Part shown: piece by piece, positions 1-8,811 of the stretch
Numbering within the stretch: position 1 is the stretch's first letter
Layout of the letters: each line of letters begins with the position of its first letter
NCBI RefSeq assembly: GCF_000013565.1
Contig: NC_007802.1
Location: forward strand, 4,211,501-4,275,500
Length of the DNA stretch: 64,000 nt
Direction: 5' to 3'
DNA from: Jannaschia sp. CCS1
GTDB lineage: Bacteria > Pseudomonadota > Alphaproteobacteria > Rhodobacterales > Rhodobacteraceae
Notes under the pieces: model-generated
Told to the model about the DNA's origin: nothing
The model's database searches: none
What the model saw: only the letters and a program-made list of their open reading frames with translations
Position numbers and translations under genes: made by a program

Positions 1-524
1 ATGTGGGGGTCAATCACCGTCAGCGGCTCATCAAACAGCAGCGCGTTGACGTCTTCGCGCACCATGCCGCGCCCGAGAGAGATCTTCTGTTTTGCATCCG
101 CCGTCAGCCCGCGCGCCTTGCGCCGCAGCACGTCTTCCATCCCGATCATCGCCGCGATTTCCTGCACGCGTTGCTGGACATAGGCTGGATCTGCGCCGCG
201 ATTGCGCAGGGGGAAGGCGAGGTTATCGTGGACCGTCATCGTGTCGTAGACGACGGGAAACTGGAACACCTGCGCGATGTTGCGCTCGGCTGTGGGGGCG
301 TCGGTCACATCCTTGTCGTTGAACAGGATGCGCCCGCGCGAGGGCACCAAGAGGCCGGAGATGATGTTGAGCAGCGTGGACTTGCCGCAGCCCGAGGAGC
401 CGAGAAGCGCGTAGGCCTCCCCGTCCACCCAATCGTGATTCAGCTCTTTCAAGGCCCAGTCATCCTCCCCGTCCGGATTGGGGAGATAGGAATGCGCCAG
501 ATTGCTGAGCGTGATTTTCGCCAT
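1..524 (-). CDS. glpT: ABC transporter ATP-binding protein, GlpT-like (partial, runs off left edge)
   Basis: Energises a carbohydrate or glycerol importer; the N-terminal 174 residues are visible and the rest lies outside the window. Walker A GSSGCGKST is at residues 42-50 and Walker B ALLFDEP at 161-167. The signature is the unusual ISLGRG (148-153) in place of LSGGQ, which I recall as a trait of the GlpT member of the rhizobial GlpSTPQV glycerol transporter. It starts 13 bp after the partner ATPase glpS, so the two should form a heterodimeric ATPase. The family and ABC function are clear; glycerol as substrate is inferred from the GlpS/GlpT pairing. Confidence 0.8.
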   Translation of the reverse strand, partial: MAKITLSNLAHSYLPNPDGEDDWALKELNHDWVDGEAYALLGSSGCGKSTLLNIISGLLVPSRGRILFNDKDVTDAPTAERNIAQVFQFPVVYDTMTVHDNLAFPLRNRGADPAYVQQRVQEIAAMIGMEDVLRRKARGLTADAKQKISLGRGMVREDVNALLFDEPLTVIDPH

Positions 525-537
525 GATCAGAAGGCCC

Positions 538-1626
538 CTACGCGGCTGAGGCATAGGACGCGGGCGCAATCAGCCCGCCATCCTGTGCGAAAATGTAAAC
601 ATGCGTCGGGTCCAAGTAGGCCTTCAGGGCGGTGCCGAGGTCCAGATTGCGCACCCCGTGCACGAGACCCACCCAGCGATCCCCGTGATGATCCAGGTGC
701 ACGAATGTCTCGGACCCGGTGATCTCGGTCACGACCAGCTTGGTGGCGAATTCCAGTGCGTCGCCCGTGTGCCGCTCGATTTCCAGATGGTTGGGCCGGA
801 ACCCTGCCAGATAAGTGCCGTCGGGCAGGTCCGTGTGGACACCCGTGGCGGCGGCCGTCTGCCCGTCGCCAAAGTGCAGCCTGCCATCCGCTTTGCGGAT
901 CTGGAGGAAGTTCATCGGCGGGTCCGAGAAGACGCGCGCGGTCGTGGCATCCACGGGCTGGCGATAGACGTCGGGCGTCTTTCCAAACTGCGTCACGCGC
1001 CCTTCCCAGAGCGTTGCGGTATTACCGCCCAGAAGCAGCGCTTCCTCCGGCTCCGTCGTGGCATAGACGAAAATGGCGCCCGATTCTTCGAAGATGCGGG
1101 GGATCTCGGCCCGCAATTCTTCCCGCAGTTTGTAGTCGAGATTGGCCAGCGGCTCATCCAGCAACACCAGGCCTGCATCCTTCACCAACGCGCGCGCCAA
1201 CGCGCAGCGCTGCTGTTGCCCGCCGGACAATTCCAACGGCTTCCGGTCCAGCATCGGGGTCAGCTGCATCAGATCCGCGGTCTTGTGAACGGCTTCGTCA
1301 ATCTCGGCGCGGGACTTACCCATCAGGCGCAGGGGCGAGGCGATATTGTCGTAGACGCTCATGGACGGGTAGTTGATGAACTGCTGGTACACCATCGCGA
1401 CCTTACGGTCCTGCACCCGCATGCCCGTCACGTCTTCGCCGTTCCAGACGATCCGGCCCGCGTTCGGCGCATCCAGACCCGCCATCAACCGCATCAGGGA
1501 CGTTTTGCCCGACAGCGTGGGTCCCAGAAGCACATTCATCGTGCCCTTCTCCAACTCCAAACTGGTTTGATGAATATGGGTATCGGCCCCGACCACCTTG
1601 GTCACGTTGTCCAAGATCAGGCTCAT
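538..1626 (-). CDS. glpS: ABC transporter ATP-binding protein, GlpS-like
   Basis: A 362-aa cytoplasmic ATPase of the MalK/UgpC type. Walker A is GPTLSGKT (residues 35-42), the signature LSGGQ is at 133-137 and Walker B LVLLDEP at 153-159, followed by a C-terminal OB-fold-like regulatory region from about 240. The GPTLSGKT loop resembles GlpS of glycerol importers. Its ATG overlaps the stop of the upstream 112-aa gene as ATGA, and it ends 13 bp before glpT. The permeases are encoded divergently rather than in the same operon. No substrate-binding protein is visible; it may lie left of the window. Confidence 0.85.
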   Translation of the reverse strand: MSLILDNVTKVVGADTHIHQTSLELEKGTMNVLLGPTLSGKTSLMRLMAGLDAPNAGRIVWNGEDVTGMRVQDRKVAMVYQQFINYPSMSVYDNIASPLRLMGKSRAEIDEAVHKTADLMQLTPMLDRKPLELSGGQQQRCALARALVKDAGLVLLDEPLANLDYKLREELRAEIPRIFEESGAIFVYATTEPEEALLLGGNTATLWEGRVTQFGKTPDVYRQPVDATTARVFSDPPMNFLQIRKADGRLHFGDGQTAAATGVHTDLPDGTYLAGFRPNHLEIERHTGDALEFATKLVVTEITGSETFVHLDHHGDRWVGLVHGVRNLDLGTALKAYLDPTHVYIFAQDGGLIAPASYASAA

Positions 1627-1961
1627 GTTCCGTCTCCTGCGTGTGTCACGGCGCGGGCGGGGCTGTGCGTCGCCCTGGACCCGGTCAGATAAGGGTGCGG
1701 CTGGCGCAGTTGACTGATGAGGGGCTGACCATCACCCACCACGACATCCCGGCCCGGCAGAGGCACGCCCGCCATACCGTCAGCCTGCATCTCCGGGAAC
1801 GTCAGCGCAAGCGCCTCGGTCGCGGATCGTGCTGAACGCTGACAGGTCCCGATCTGGGCGCCGTTCACTTTCACGGATTGATCGACACCCGGCATCCCGC
1901 CAGACACATGACGCAGACTGGAAAGGTGATGGATGTCGCCAATGTCAGCCTTGATGTTCAC
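1623..1961 (-). CDS. Small hypothetical protein translationally coupled to glpS
   Basis: A 112-aa protein that I do not recognise. I chose the GTG at 1961 because the ribosome-binding sequence GGAGGG lies 7 bases upstream; the open frame extends further but that part looks non-coding. The stop overlaps the glpS ATG (ATGA), third positions are mostly G or C like the neighbours, and no other good gene occupies the interval, so it is probably expressed. It has no signal peptide or membrane segment. The middle part (ATEALALTFPEMQADGMAGV) looks like a folded domain; the last 20 residues are low in complexity. Confidence 0.5.
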   Translation of the reverse strand: MNIKADIGDIHHLSSLRHVSGGMPGVDQSVKVNGAQIGTCQRSARSATEALALTFPEMQADGMAGVPLPGRDVVVGDGQPLISQLRQPHPYLTGSRATHSPARAVTHAGDGT

Positions 1962-2364
1962 ATGTCGCCCTCCCCGCACCAAACGTCCGCCAAGCCGAAG
2001 AAAAAGGAAAGCAGTTTTTTCGCTTTTGTTCGATGCGCCCCGCAGACCCATATTAGGCCACTGAATTATCTGACTGAATTGCCCACCGGGGCCAATGACG
2101 CGAACAGTGCCAGGACGCGACGAAACCAGGATGTTCGTTTCCCATTTCACCGCCACCCCCTTTTTGCTTAGATACATCAGGTGCGCAAAGGGCGTATAAC
2201 AGCCGGGATGGGACCCAGTGCCAGCTAAGGTCAGGCAAGCTGATGGAGAGAGATGCGCCGCTTGCGGCGGGCAGGGATCTACTGTGCCGCCGGTCTTCCA
2301 ATTTGCCTAATGTAGTGTGGATACCCATGCCGACGTCCACGCCCCCCTGCGGTCAAAGCTAGCC
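1962..2364. promoter_or_regulatory. Divergent intergenic region between the glp ATPase and permease transcripts
   Basis: About 400 bp with no convincing gene. It must carry the promoters for the leftward orf-glpS-glpT transcript and the rightward permease pair. It is locally AT-richer near 1995-2035 (runs of A and T) than the flanking genes. I see no clear repeat or operator. Open frames here are short and lack ribosome-binding sites. Confidence 0.45.
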
Positions 2365-3228
2365 ATGGCCCGTACCAACCGCCCCCACCCATGGATGATG
2401 CTCCTGCCCGCGCTGGCGATCTTGGTCGTCGTGGGCGTCGTGCCCCTTCTCATCGTGTTCCATTACTCCTTTTACGACATCTTCACCCTGCAATCGCGGT
2501 CATGGGTGGGGACTCAATGGTATCAGGATCTGCTGACATCGGACCGATTCTACGACAGCCTGGCACGCAGCCTTGGCTTTTCCGCGTTGGCGCTGTCCAT
2601 CCAGTTTCCCCTGGGCATCTGCATCGCCCTGATGATCCCGCGCAGTGGCCCGGTGCGGACGGGCACGCTGGTTTTGCTGGCGCTGCCGCTGGTGGTGCCG
2701 TGGAACATGATCCCGATCATCTGGCTGAGCCTGATTGACGCCGATACCGGCCTGATCGGTCAGGCGATCACGGCCGTAGGGTGGGAGTTCGACTATAAAT
2801 TCAATGCCATCCATACGTGGGCTTTGATCGCGGTAATGGACACCTGGCATTGGGTCGGGCTGGTCGCGATCCTGTCCTATTCCGGCCTCGCCAGCATATC
2901 CCCAAGCCATTATCAGGCGGCGGCGATTGATCAGGCCTCGCGCTGGCAGGTGTTTCGCTGGGTTGAGTTGCCCGCCATGCGGGGCGTGCTTTTGATGGCG
3001 TTTCTGCTGCGGTTCATGGACAGCTTCATGATCTACACCGAGGCCTTTGGCATCAACGCCGGGGGGCCAGCCGCGGCCACGTCCTTCCTCACCCTGGATC
3101 TGGGGGAGGAGATGCGCGGGTTCGACTACGGTCCCGCCAGCGCACGGTCCATCGTCTATTTCGCCATGACCGCCTGCGTCGTCTGGGTCTTCCTGCGCGG
3201 CTTCAGTCGTGAGGAGTCGGGCCGATGA
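2365..3228 (+). CDS. glpP: ABC transporter permease, GlpP/UgpA-like
   Basis: A 287-aa inner-membrane permease of the MalF/UgpA group, with six hydrophobic segments starting at PWMMLLPALAILVVVGVVPL near the N terminus. The coupling loop is QAAAIDQASRWQVFRWVELPAM (about 195-216; EAA-type motif). The C-terminal stretch with YTEAFGINAGGPAAATSFL resembles GlpP-type permeases. The start at 2365 is preferred; an in-frame GTG at 2317 has no ribosome-binding site. Its stop overlaps the next permease start by 4 bp. Together with glpS/glpT it gives two ATPases and two permeases. Confidence 0.8.
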   Translation: MARTNRPHPWMMLLPALAILVVVGVVPLLIVFHYSFYDIFTLQSRSWVGTQWYQDLLTSDRFYDSLARSLGFSALALSIQFPLGICIALMIPRSGPVRTGTLVLLALPLVVPWNMIPIIWLSLIDADTGLIGQAITAVGWEFDYKFNAIHTWALIAVMDTWHWVGLVAILSYSGLASISPSHYQAAAIDQASRWQVFRWVELPAMRGVLLMAFLLRFMDSFMIYTEAFGINAGGPAAATSFLTLDLGEEMRGFDYGPASARSIVYFAMTACVVWVFLRGFSREESGR

Positions 3229-4010
3229 AAGCGATCAAACTGCTCTGCCTGCTGCTTCTGGCCGTCTTCATCCTGCTCCCCTTCGTGCAGGTGGCACAGC
3301 TCAGCGTGATCTCCACCCTCGGGACGCCCGACGCGCCCCTGGGCACCGTCACCACCCTGAATTACCGCAACATCTTTGCATCCAGCGCGCTGACGTCGTC
3401 GCTGGTGAATTCCGTGACCTATGTGACCCTCAACGTGGCCCTCACCCTGCTGGTCGCCCTGCCCGCCGCCTATGCCATCTCACGCCACCAGTTTCGCGGC
3501 AAGCGGGCGTTCTTCATCACGTTGCTGGCGTTTCGCGTGACCCCGCCTGTCGTACTTTCGCTGCCAGTCTTCATCTGGTTTTCGCAGCTGAACCTGATCA
3601 ACACGCCCATTGGAATCGCCCTGGTCCATTGCGTCTTCAACGTGCCCATCGCGATCTGGATATTGGAAAGCTTCATTTCTGCCGTTCCCCGCGCCTATGA
3701 CGAGTCCGCCAGGCTGGACGGCTATTCCACGACACGATTCTTCTACACCTTCCTCATCCCCGTCATCGCGCCGGGCATCGGGGTCACGATGTTCTTCTGC
3801 TTCGTGTTCTCATGGGTGGAGGTCGTGTTCGCGCGCACCCTGACCGTGACAGACGGCAAGCCGATCACCATGGCGATCAGCAATCTGTTCGGCTTCAACA
3901 CGGATGTCGGGCTGGTTATGGCGATGACCGTTTTTTCGCTGCTGCCGGGGTTGGTGATGATCTATTTCGTCCGGCACCACATCGCGCGCGGGTTTGTGGT
4001 ACGGGCCTAG
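3225..4010 (+). CDS. glpQ: ABC transporter permease, GlpQ/UgpE-like
   Basis: A 261-aa MalG/UgpE-type inner-membrane permease with a hydrophobic N-terminal segment (LLCLLLLAVFILLPFVQV) and about six membrane segments. The EAA-type loop contains YDESARLDGYSTTRFFYTFL around residue 160. ATGA overlap with the upstream permease implies co-translation and a heterodimeric channel. The stop TAG shares the tetranucleotide CTAG (4007-4010) with the stop of the convergent M14 peptidase gene. Substrate by analogy: glycerol or a related polyol. Confidence 0.8.
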   Translation: MKAIKLLCLLLLAVFILLPFVQVAQLSVISTLGTPDAPLGTVTTLNYRNIFASSALTSSLVNSVTYVTLNVALTLLVALPAAYAISRHQFRGKRAFFITLLAFRVTPPVVLSLPVFIWFSQLNLINTPIGIALVHCVFNVPIAIWILESFISAVPRAYDESARLDGYSTTRFFYTFLIPVIAPGIGVTMFFCFVFSWVEVVFARTLTVTDGKPITMAISNLFGFNTDVGLVMAMTVFSLLPGLVMIYFVRHHIARGFVVRA

Positions 4011-5680
4011 CCCAAGGTCGTGCTCGCGCGATGCGTCCCGCCCTTCTCCGACGACGCGGTCACCGTCACGCTCGCGCCCGACCCGGTGCCCCTTACCAGC
4101 CATTCCACCTTCCTCGACACGGGCGACCATTGCTGGCCCCAGTTGGAATAGGCATAGCGCCGCTCGTTCCGGCCCGCGAGATGTCCCAGATCGACCGAGG
4201 CCGGGTTCATCACGACCTCCGCACCCTCGCAGGCAAGGCTCAGCACGACCGGCTTTGCCACGTTGTTCTTCACCGCAACGTCCGACAGGTTCGTGGGCAG
4301 ATAGCCATGGTTGGACACCACCGCCGTGACGCGGTGCAGGTCAGCGCCGAGTGCCTCGACCTCCACGTTATCCACCAGTACCTGCGGCGCGGCAGCGGCA
4401 TGGCGCAGATTGAACAGGACGTTGTTGTGGCAGATCTCTTCCAGCAGATTGCCGGGCGGGTTGCGGTAGCTCCAGATGTAAACCATCCCGCCGACCTCCA
4501 CCGGGCCGAGTTGCGGATGGTCAAACGCCGTCCAGGGGCGGAAGCCGTGGTCGCCCACATTCTCCACCACCCAATTGTGGACCAACCGCTGCGTCGCCGC
4601 GTCGCGCGGTCCGAGGTTGTAGTACCCCTCTTTCGGCACGCCCGCCGTCCGCTCCAGATCCCACAGCTCCGTCCCGAAGGAGATGATGCCCATCTCTTCA
4701 TAGGTCCAGTCGGTGAGCGTGCCGTGGCGGGCCTTGCTCTTATCCGGTGTGAATTCCTCGTAGACCGAGATCGTGGGATAGCCGGTCAGGCGTTCACCCA
4801 CCTCCCCCAACGCCTTATACAGCGACAGATCCGGCGGGCTCATTTCACTGTCCATTTGCAACATGGACGGGCGCAGGATGATCCCGCCATGGGTGTGATA
4901 GGCGCACATGCCGGTGATATTAGGATGGGCCAGAATGACATCGCGCATCCCCGCCGTCTCGGGCTCGGAAAACGGATACTCCCCCGCGCCATATTCCTGC
5001 GGCGTCCAGTTTGTCGGGAAGTTGCGGTTCATGTTGCCGTCTTCCTGCATCTCGATATGGATATGCACGCCGTCGTAATTGCGGATCATGCCCTCGGGGT
5101 ACAGGCGGTAATACGTGCCGCCTTCTTCCCCCGGTTCGCGCTGCACCATGATGTCGGGGTTTTCATCGTCGCATTTCCATTCGCCCTTGGTGTCGGGCAC
5201 GCGCATCTGAACAATATACCCATCGCCTGTGATGTCCTGCGGGATCAGCCCCTCGATCCGATCCTCCCCGGGCAAAAAGCGTCCGTTCCCGCACCACGGA
5301 TGATACGGCGCGGTCATCGCATTCTCCGCGCCATCGGGGTTGATGCGGGGGATGATGTAGAACACCTGCCCGTCCACCAGCCGCGTGACCTCTTCATCCG
5401 TGCCGTAATTGTTCAGCAGATAGGCGCAGGCGTATAGCGCTGTGGCGCTGGTGGCGTGTTCCTCCGCATGTATCTGCGCATCGATGTAGAAGCCTGGCTT
5501 TTCCAGCGCCGGGCCGGTCTCGGGATTGGTGATCGTCATGAACCACACGTCGCGGCCTTGATGGGACTTCGCGATGGACGTCAGGGTGCACAGCTTTGAA
5601 TAGGCGTCCGCCAAAGCGCGAAGATGCGCGGTCATGGCGTCATAGGTGTGGTAGGTATCAAAGGGAATAGAGACGGTCAT
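4007..5680 (-). CDS. M14 family zinc carboxypeptidase, apparently cytoplasmic
   Basis: A 557-aa metallocarboxypeptidase. Zinc ligands are the HAEE motif (His71, Glu74) and a His in AYHTHGG (about 262-264); the catalytic Glu is in GTELWD (about 338). A C-terminal region of about 120 residues looks like a beta-rich domain. There is no signal peptide, whereas many M14 enzymes are secreted, so it probably trims an imported peptide or amide in the cytoplasm. The start at 5680 is supported by AAGGA 7 bases upstream; the longer frame upstream lacks this. Last gene of the 13-gene minus-strand operon, 10 bp after the M20 peptidase gene. Confidence 0.8.
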   Translation of the reverse strand: MTVSIPFDTYHTYDAMTAHLRALADAYSKLCTLTSIAKSHQGRDVWFMTITNPETGPALEKPGFYIDAQIHAEEHATSATALYACAYLLNNYGTDEEVTRLVDGQVFYIIPRINPDGAENAMTAPYHPWCGNGRFLPGEDRIEGLIPQDITGDGYIVQMRVPDTKGEWKCDDENPDIMVQREPGEEGGTYYRLYPEGMIRNYDGVHIHIEMQEDGNMNRNFPTNWTPQEYGAGEYPFSEPETAGMRDVILAHPNITGMCAYHTHGGIILRPSMLQMDSEMSPPDLSLYKALGEVGERLTGYPTISVYEEFTPDKSKARHGTLTDWTYEEMGIISFGTELWDLERTAGVPKEGYYNLGPRDAATQRLVHNWVVENVGDHGFRPWTAFDHPQLGPVEVGGMVYIWSYRNPPGNLLEEICHNNVLFNLRHAAAAPQVLVDNVEVEALGADLHRVTAVVSNHGYLPTNLSDVAVKNNVAKPVVLSLACEGAEVVMNPASVDLGHLAGRNERRYAYSNWGQQWSPVSRKVEWLVRGTGSGASVTVTASSEKGGTHRASTTLG

Positions 5681-5690
5681 GATGTGGTCC

Positions 5691-7043
5691 TTATGAGCGG
5701 CCAAAATGCTCCATGATGGCGGCGGCGTATTTGATGCCGAGGATGTATTTGTCGACGCGGATGTTCTCGTCCGGCGCATGGAGGTTGCAGCCGGGGTTGG
5801 CGAAGCCGGTCAGCACGCAGGGGATCCAGACATGTTTCAGGATCGTGCCCTCGGCAGAGACACCGTTAACGATGGGGGGCTCGCCATAGACTTCCGTTGC
5901 GGCGGCGATGATGCTCTGGCTGATGTCTTCGCGGGCGGAGATCTTGTAGGGCTCCTCCACGCGCGGTTCGCCGATCACCTCGATATTGTCGAAGCCCTGA
6001 TCCTTCAGGTGTGCCTTCAGCTTGGCCATCGCCTTGGCCGGAGAGATATTGGGGATCAGGCGGAAATCCATCCGCACGCGGGCCTCGGACGGCACGATGG
6101 TCTTGGTGCCGAGGCCGGTATAGCCGCCGGTGATGCCCTGGATATTCGCCGTCGGCTCATAGGTCCGGGCGCGCAGGGCATCGACCCCGTCTCGACCCAG
6201 GGCAAAGGCGTCCACGCCCATCTCATCGCGCAGCATATCAAAGTCGATCCGCGCGGCCTTGTCCTCCAGATAGCCCATATCCTCCGGCGTCGGCTCATAG
6301 AGCCCCTCCGCCCAATCGGGGATCAGGATATTCTTGTCGCGGTCCATGATTGTCGCCAACGCGTGGACCAGATCCCAGACCGGGTTCGGCACCAGCGGTG
6401 CGTTGAGGGAATGGACGTCGGTGCGGGGCCCGCGCGCGACCAACTCCACGAATAGCACCGACTTCAGGCCGAGGGAGACGTCGGGCACATCCACCCCAAT
6501 CTCCAGCGAACCGTCGAGGCAATGCATCCCGTCGGCCTCCAGCATCGCGGCATTCTTCTTGGCCCAGGGACCAAGGTTGGGTGATCCGATCTCCTCCTCT
6601 CCTTCTATAAGAAGTTTGAGACCCACGGGCACTTCACCGCGCACCGCCAGAAACGCCCGCGCTGCCATGTTGAACGCCAACACGCCGGATTTGTTATCCG
6701 TCGCCCCGCGCCCATAGAGCACGCCATCGACCACCGCTCCGGACCAGGGGCCGCCGTGAGTCCAGGCCTCGATCGGTTCGGGCGGCTGGACGTCATAATG
6801 GGAATAACACAGCAGCGTCTTGGCAGATTTCGACGGGATTTCGCCGTAGACGACGGGCGGGCCTTGCTCCAACTCATGGAATTCCGCCGGCAACCCGTCG
6901 CGGTGCATCATGTCGCGGATCAGCGCGGCGCAATCCCGCAGTCCGATATCTTGGGCCGAGACGGAGGGTTGCTGCACAAACGCCTGCAAATCTGCCACGA
7001 AATCATCGGCATGGGCGTCGATGTAGTCATAGATGTCCTTCAT
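5691..7043 (-). CDS. M20 family dipeptidase/amidohydrolase
   Basis: A 450-aa di-zinc hydrolase. The metal-binding pattern is complete: YSHYDVQPPEP (His-x-Asp), GRGATDNKSG (bridging Asp), the EGEEEIGSP Glu pair and a final His in NLHAPDEN near the C terminus. The family cleaves dipeptides, N-acyl amino acids or carbamoyl amino acids. AGGAGC precedes the start by 7 bases, and the start overlaps the SDR stop as ATGA. In this operon it may take the role of allantoate-type or dipeptide hydrolase; the substrate is not evident from sequence. Confidence 0.85.
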   Translation of the reverse strand: MKDIYDYIDAHADDFVADLQAFVQQPSVSAQDIGLRDCAALIRDMMHRDGLPAEFHELEQGPPVVYGEIPSKSAKTLLCYSHYDVQPPEPIEAWTHGGPWSGAVVDGVLYGRGATDNKSGVLAFNMAARAFLAVRGEVPVGLKLLIEGEEEIGSPNLGPWAKKNAAMLEADGMHCLDGSLEIGVDVPDVSLGLKSVLFVELVARGPRTDVHSLNAPLVPNPVWDLVHALATIMDRDKNILIPDWAEGLYEPTPEDMGYLEDKAARIDFDMLRDEMGVDAFALGRDGVDALRARTYEPTANIQGITGGYTGLGTKTIVPSEARVRMDFRLIPNISPAKAMAKLKAHLKDQGFDNIEVIGEPRVEEPYKISAREDISQSIIAAATEVYGEPPIVNGVSAEGTILKHVWIPCVLTGFANPGCNLHAPDENIRVDKYILGIKYAAAIMEHFGRS

Positions 7044-7729
7044 AGCGGGTGCTCCTGTGACAGGTCCCAGGCGTTCAGGCGCTGGCCCGATAGCGCCGGG
7101 TCGCGGGTGGTGGCGAGGTGGGCGAAGGCGGGCGCAAGGCGCGCGGGGTCGATCCACTGGGCCTTCAGCTCAGGTGGGTAATTCGCCTCCGACATGGGCG
7201 TGCGCATCGGCTTGCCCGGCGTCACGGTGTGCGATGTGATGCCATGGGCCTCGCCCTCCATGGCGAGGCATTTGGAGAAGCCTTCCAATGCGTGTTTCGC
7301 GGCGCAATAGGCGGTTTCATCCACGAAGCCCTTGATCCCCGATTGCGACGACACGAAGATCAGCGCACCGCCGCCCCGCGCCTTCATCCCCGGCCAGACC
7401 GCCTGCGACAGCTGAAACGCCGCCTGGATGCCCACGTCCAATGTGGCGCGGAAGGTGGCAAAACTGACCTCTTCCAGCGGCTCGGGGCGCAGGATGGCGG
7501 CATTGTGGATCAGCGTGTCGATGGGGCCGCCAATTTGGTCAAGCGCGGCCCGCGTGGCACTGGCATCGGCAAAGTCCACCTGAATGAACGTCCCATCGGG
7601 GTCGGCAGGCATGTCACGGTCCATCAGGATCAGATCAGCGCCGTCGGCCGCAAAGACCCGCGCGATGCCCGCGCCAAGCCCGTGGGCGGCCCCAGTGATC
7701 AGCACCCGTTGGTCGGCCAGGGCAAGCAT
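7040..7729 (-). CDS. Short-chain dehydrogenase/reductase
   Basis: A 229-aa NAD(P)-dependent oxidoreductase. The cofactor motif TGAAHGLGAG is at residues 12-21, followed by NAAIL, a catalytic Ser in FVSSQSG and YCAAK (Tyr-x3-Lys). The acidic end of beta-2 (LILMDRD) suggests NAD preference. Start and stop overlap both neighbours (TGATG and ATGA), so it is co-translated. It could oxidise a hydroxyl intermediate of the catabolic pathway together with the two Gfo/Idh/MocA proteins. Confidence 0.85.
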   Translation of the reverse strand: MLALADQRVLITGAAHGLGAGIARVFAADGADLILMDRDMPADPDGTFIQVDFADASATRAALDQIGGPIDTLIHNAAILRPEPLEEVSFATFRATLDVGIQAAFQLSQAVWPGMKARGGGALIFVSSQSGIKGFVDETAYCAAKHALEGFSKCLAMEGEAHGITSHTVTPGKPMRTPMSEANYPPELKAQWIDPARLAPAFAHLATTRDPALSGQRLNAWDLSQEHPL

Positions 7730-8811
7730 CAGACCGCGCTCTCCATGTCGAGGTCTTCCCACTTGCGGCTGGCCGTTGAGGCGAACACCGCATCCACCAC
7801 CATCTGGTTGCGCAGCCCGTCCACGAAACTCGCCCCCCGTCGCAGCCCGCGATCCTCGGCGATGGCCCCGCACAGCTCTCGCAAAGCCGCGAGGACGGAG
7901 ACGTTCCAGATCCCCTTGTTCAACCCGTCCAGCGCGGCGTTGGGATCGTCGACGCTGATATCGTCAAAGCCCTGACCGGCGCGCGCGAAATACAGTTTCT
8001 CATCGCCGTTGGACAATGTGATCGTGCCCTTGGTCCCGAAAATCTGCGTCTCGTTGCCCATATTGGCGGCGGCGACACCGCTCATGAAGACCTGCGCCAG
8101 CGCGCCCGACTGCATTTCCAGCGTCATGTGCGACAGGTCATCGGAGGTCGCGGTCCAGGGCTCTCCGGCGTCCTTGCAAACGCGATCCGGCACGATGGTC
8201 AGCGCTTGCCCGATGACGGATGCGGGCTCCCCCAACCACCAGCGCAGCAGGTCGATCTGATGCGAGCCATTGGCCCCCATCCGCCCGCCGCCCATCGCCG
8301 CATCGGACCACCAGTCGCCCTTGGGACGCGACGCCGGATTGGCCCAGGACGCGCCGATGTTGGTGATATTGACGTGGCGGATATCGCCCAGTTCTCCGCC
8401 ATGGATCAGCTCTGCGATGCGCATCCGTGTGGGGTTGAAGCGCAATTCGTGGTCGATCATGTGAAGCCTGTTGGCCCGGCGTGCGGCGTCCAGCATCTGA
8501 CGCGCCTCGCCCGCATTCATCGCGGTGGGTTTTTCGCACAACACATGCGCGCCCTTGGCAATTGCGGCGAGGGCCATGGGAGCATGCATGATTGTGGGCG
8601 TGGCGATGCAGACCAGATCCAGTCGATGGGCGTCAAGCATCGCTTCCCAATCATCATAGACCGCCTCGATCCCGTGGGGTTCTGCGGCGGCCTTCGCACT
8701 GTCCATACGGCCTGACGCCAGCGCCACGACCTGCGCACCGGGGATGTGGGCAAAGGCGGGCAGATACGCGTCCCGCGCGAAACTTGCGCCGATGATGCCG
8801 ACGTTGATCAT
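7729..8811 (-). CDS. Gfo/Idh/MocA family oxidoreductase (first copy)
   Basis: A 360-aa NAD(P)-dependent dehydrogenase with an N-terminal Rossmann fold (VGIIGASFARDAYLPAF), the family EKP motif in HVLCEKPTAMNAGEA around residue 95, and a C-terminal alpha/beta substrate domain. Members oxidise sugars, inositols, amino-sugar or imine substrates. The ATG overlaps the next upstream gene by 4 bp. Adjacent to a second, only distantly similar family member, which suggests sequential redox steps or a hetero-oligomer. Confidence 0.85.
   Translation of the reverse strand: MINVGIIGASFARDAYLPAFAHIPGAQVVALASGRMDSAKAAAEPHGIEAVYDDWEAMLDAHRLDLVCIATPTIMHAPMALAAIAKGAHVLCEKPTAMNAGEARQMLDAARRANRLHMIDHELRFNPTRMRIAELIHGGELGDIRHVNITNIGASWANPASRPKGDWWSDAAMGGGRMGANGSHQIDLLRWWLGEPASVIGQALTIVPDRVCKDAGEPWTATSDDLSHMTLEMQSGALAQVFMSGVAAANMGNETQIFGTKGTITLSNGDEKLYFARAGQGFDDISVDDPNAALDGLNKGIWNVSVLAALRELCGAIAEDRGLRRGASFVDGLRNQMVVDAVFASTASRKWEDLDMESAV

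Noticed and set aside
3812-5437. A 541-codon plus-strand open frame
   Set aside because: Antisense to the M14 gene with intact catalytic residues; Arg/His-rich shadow translation.
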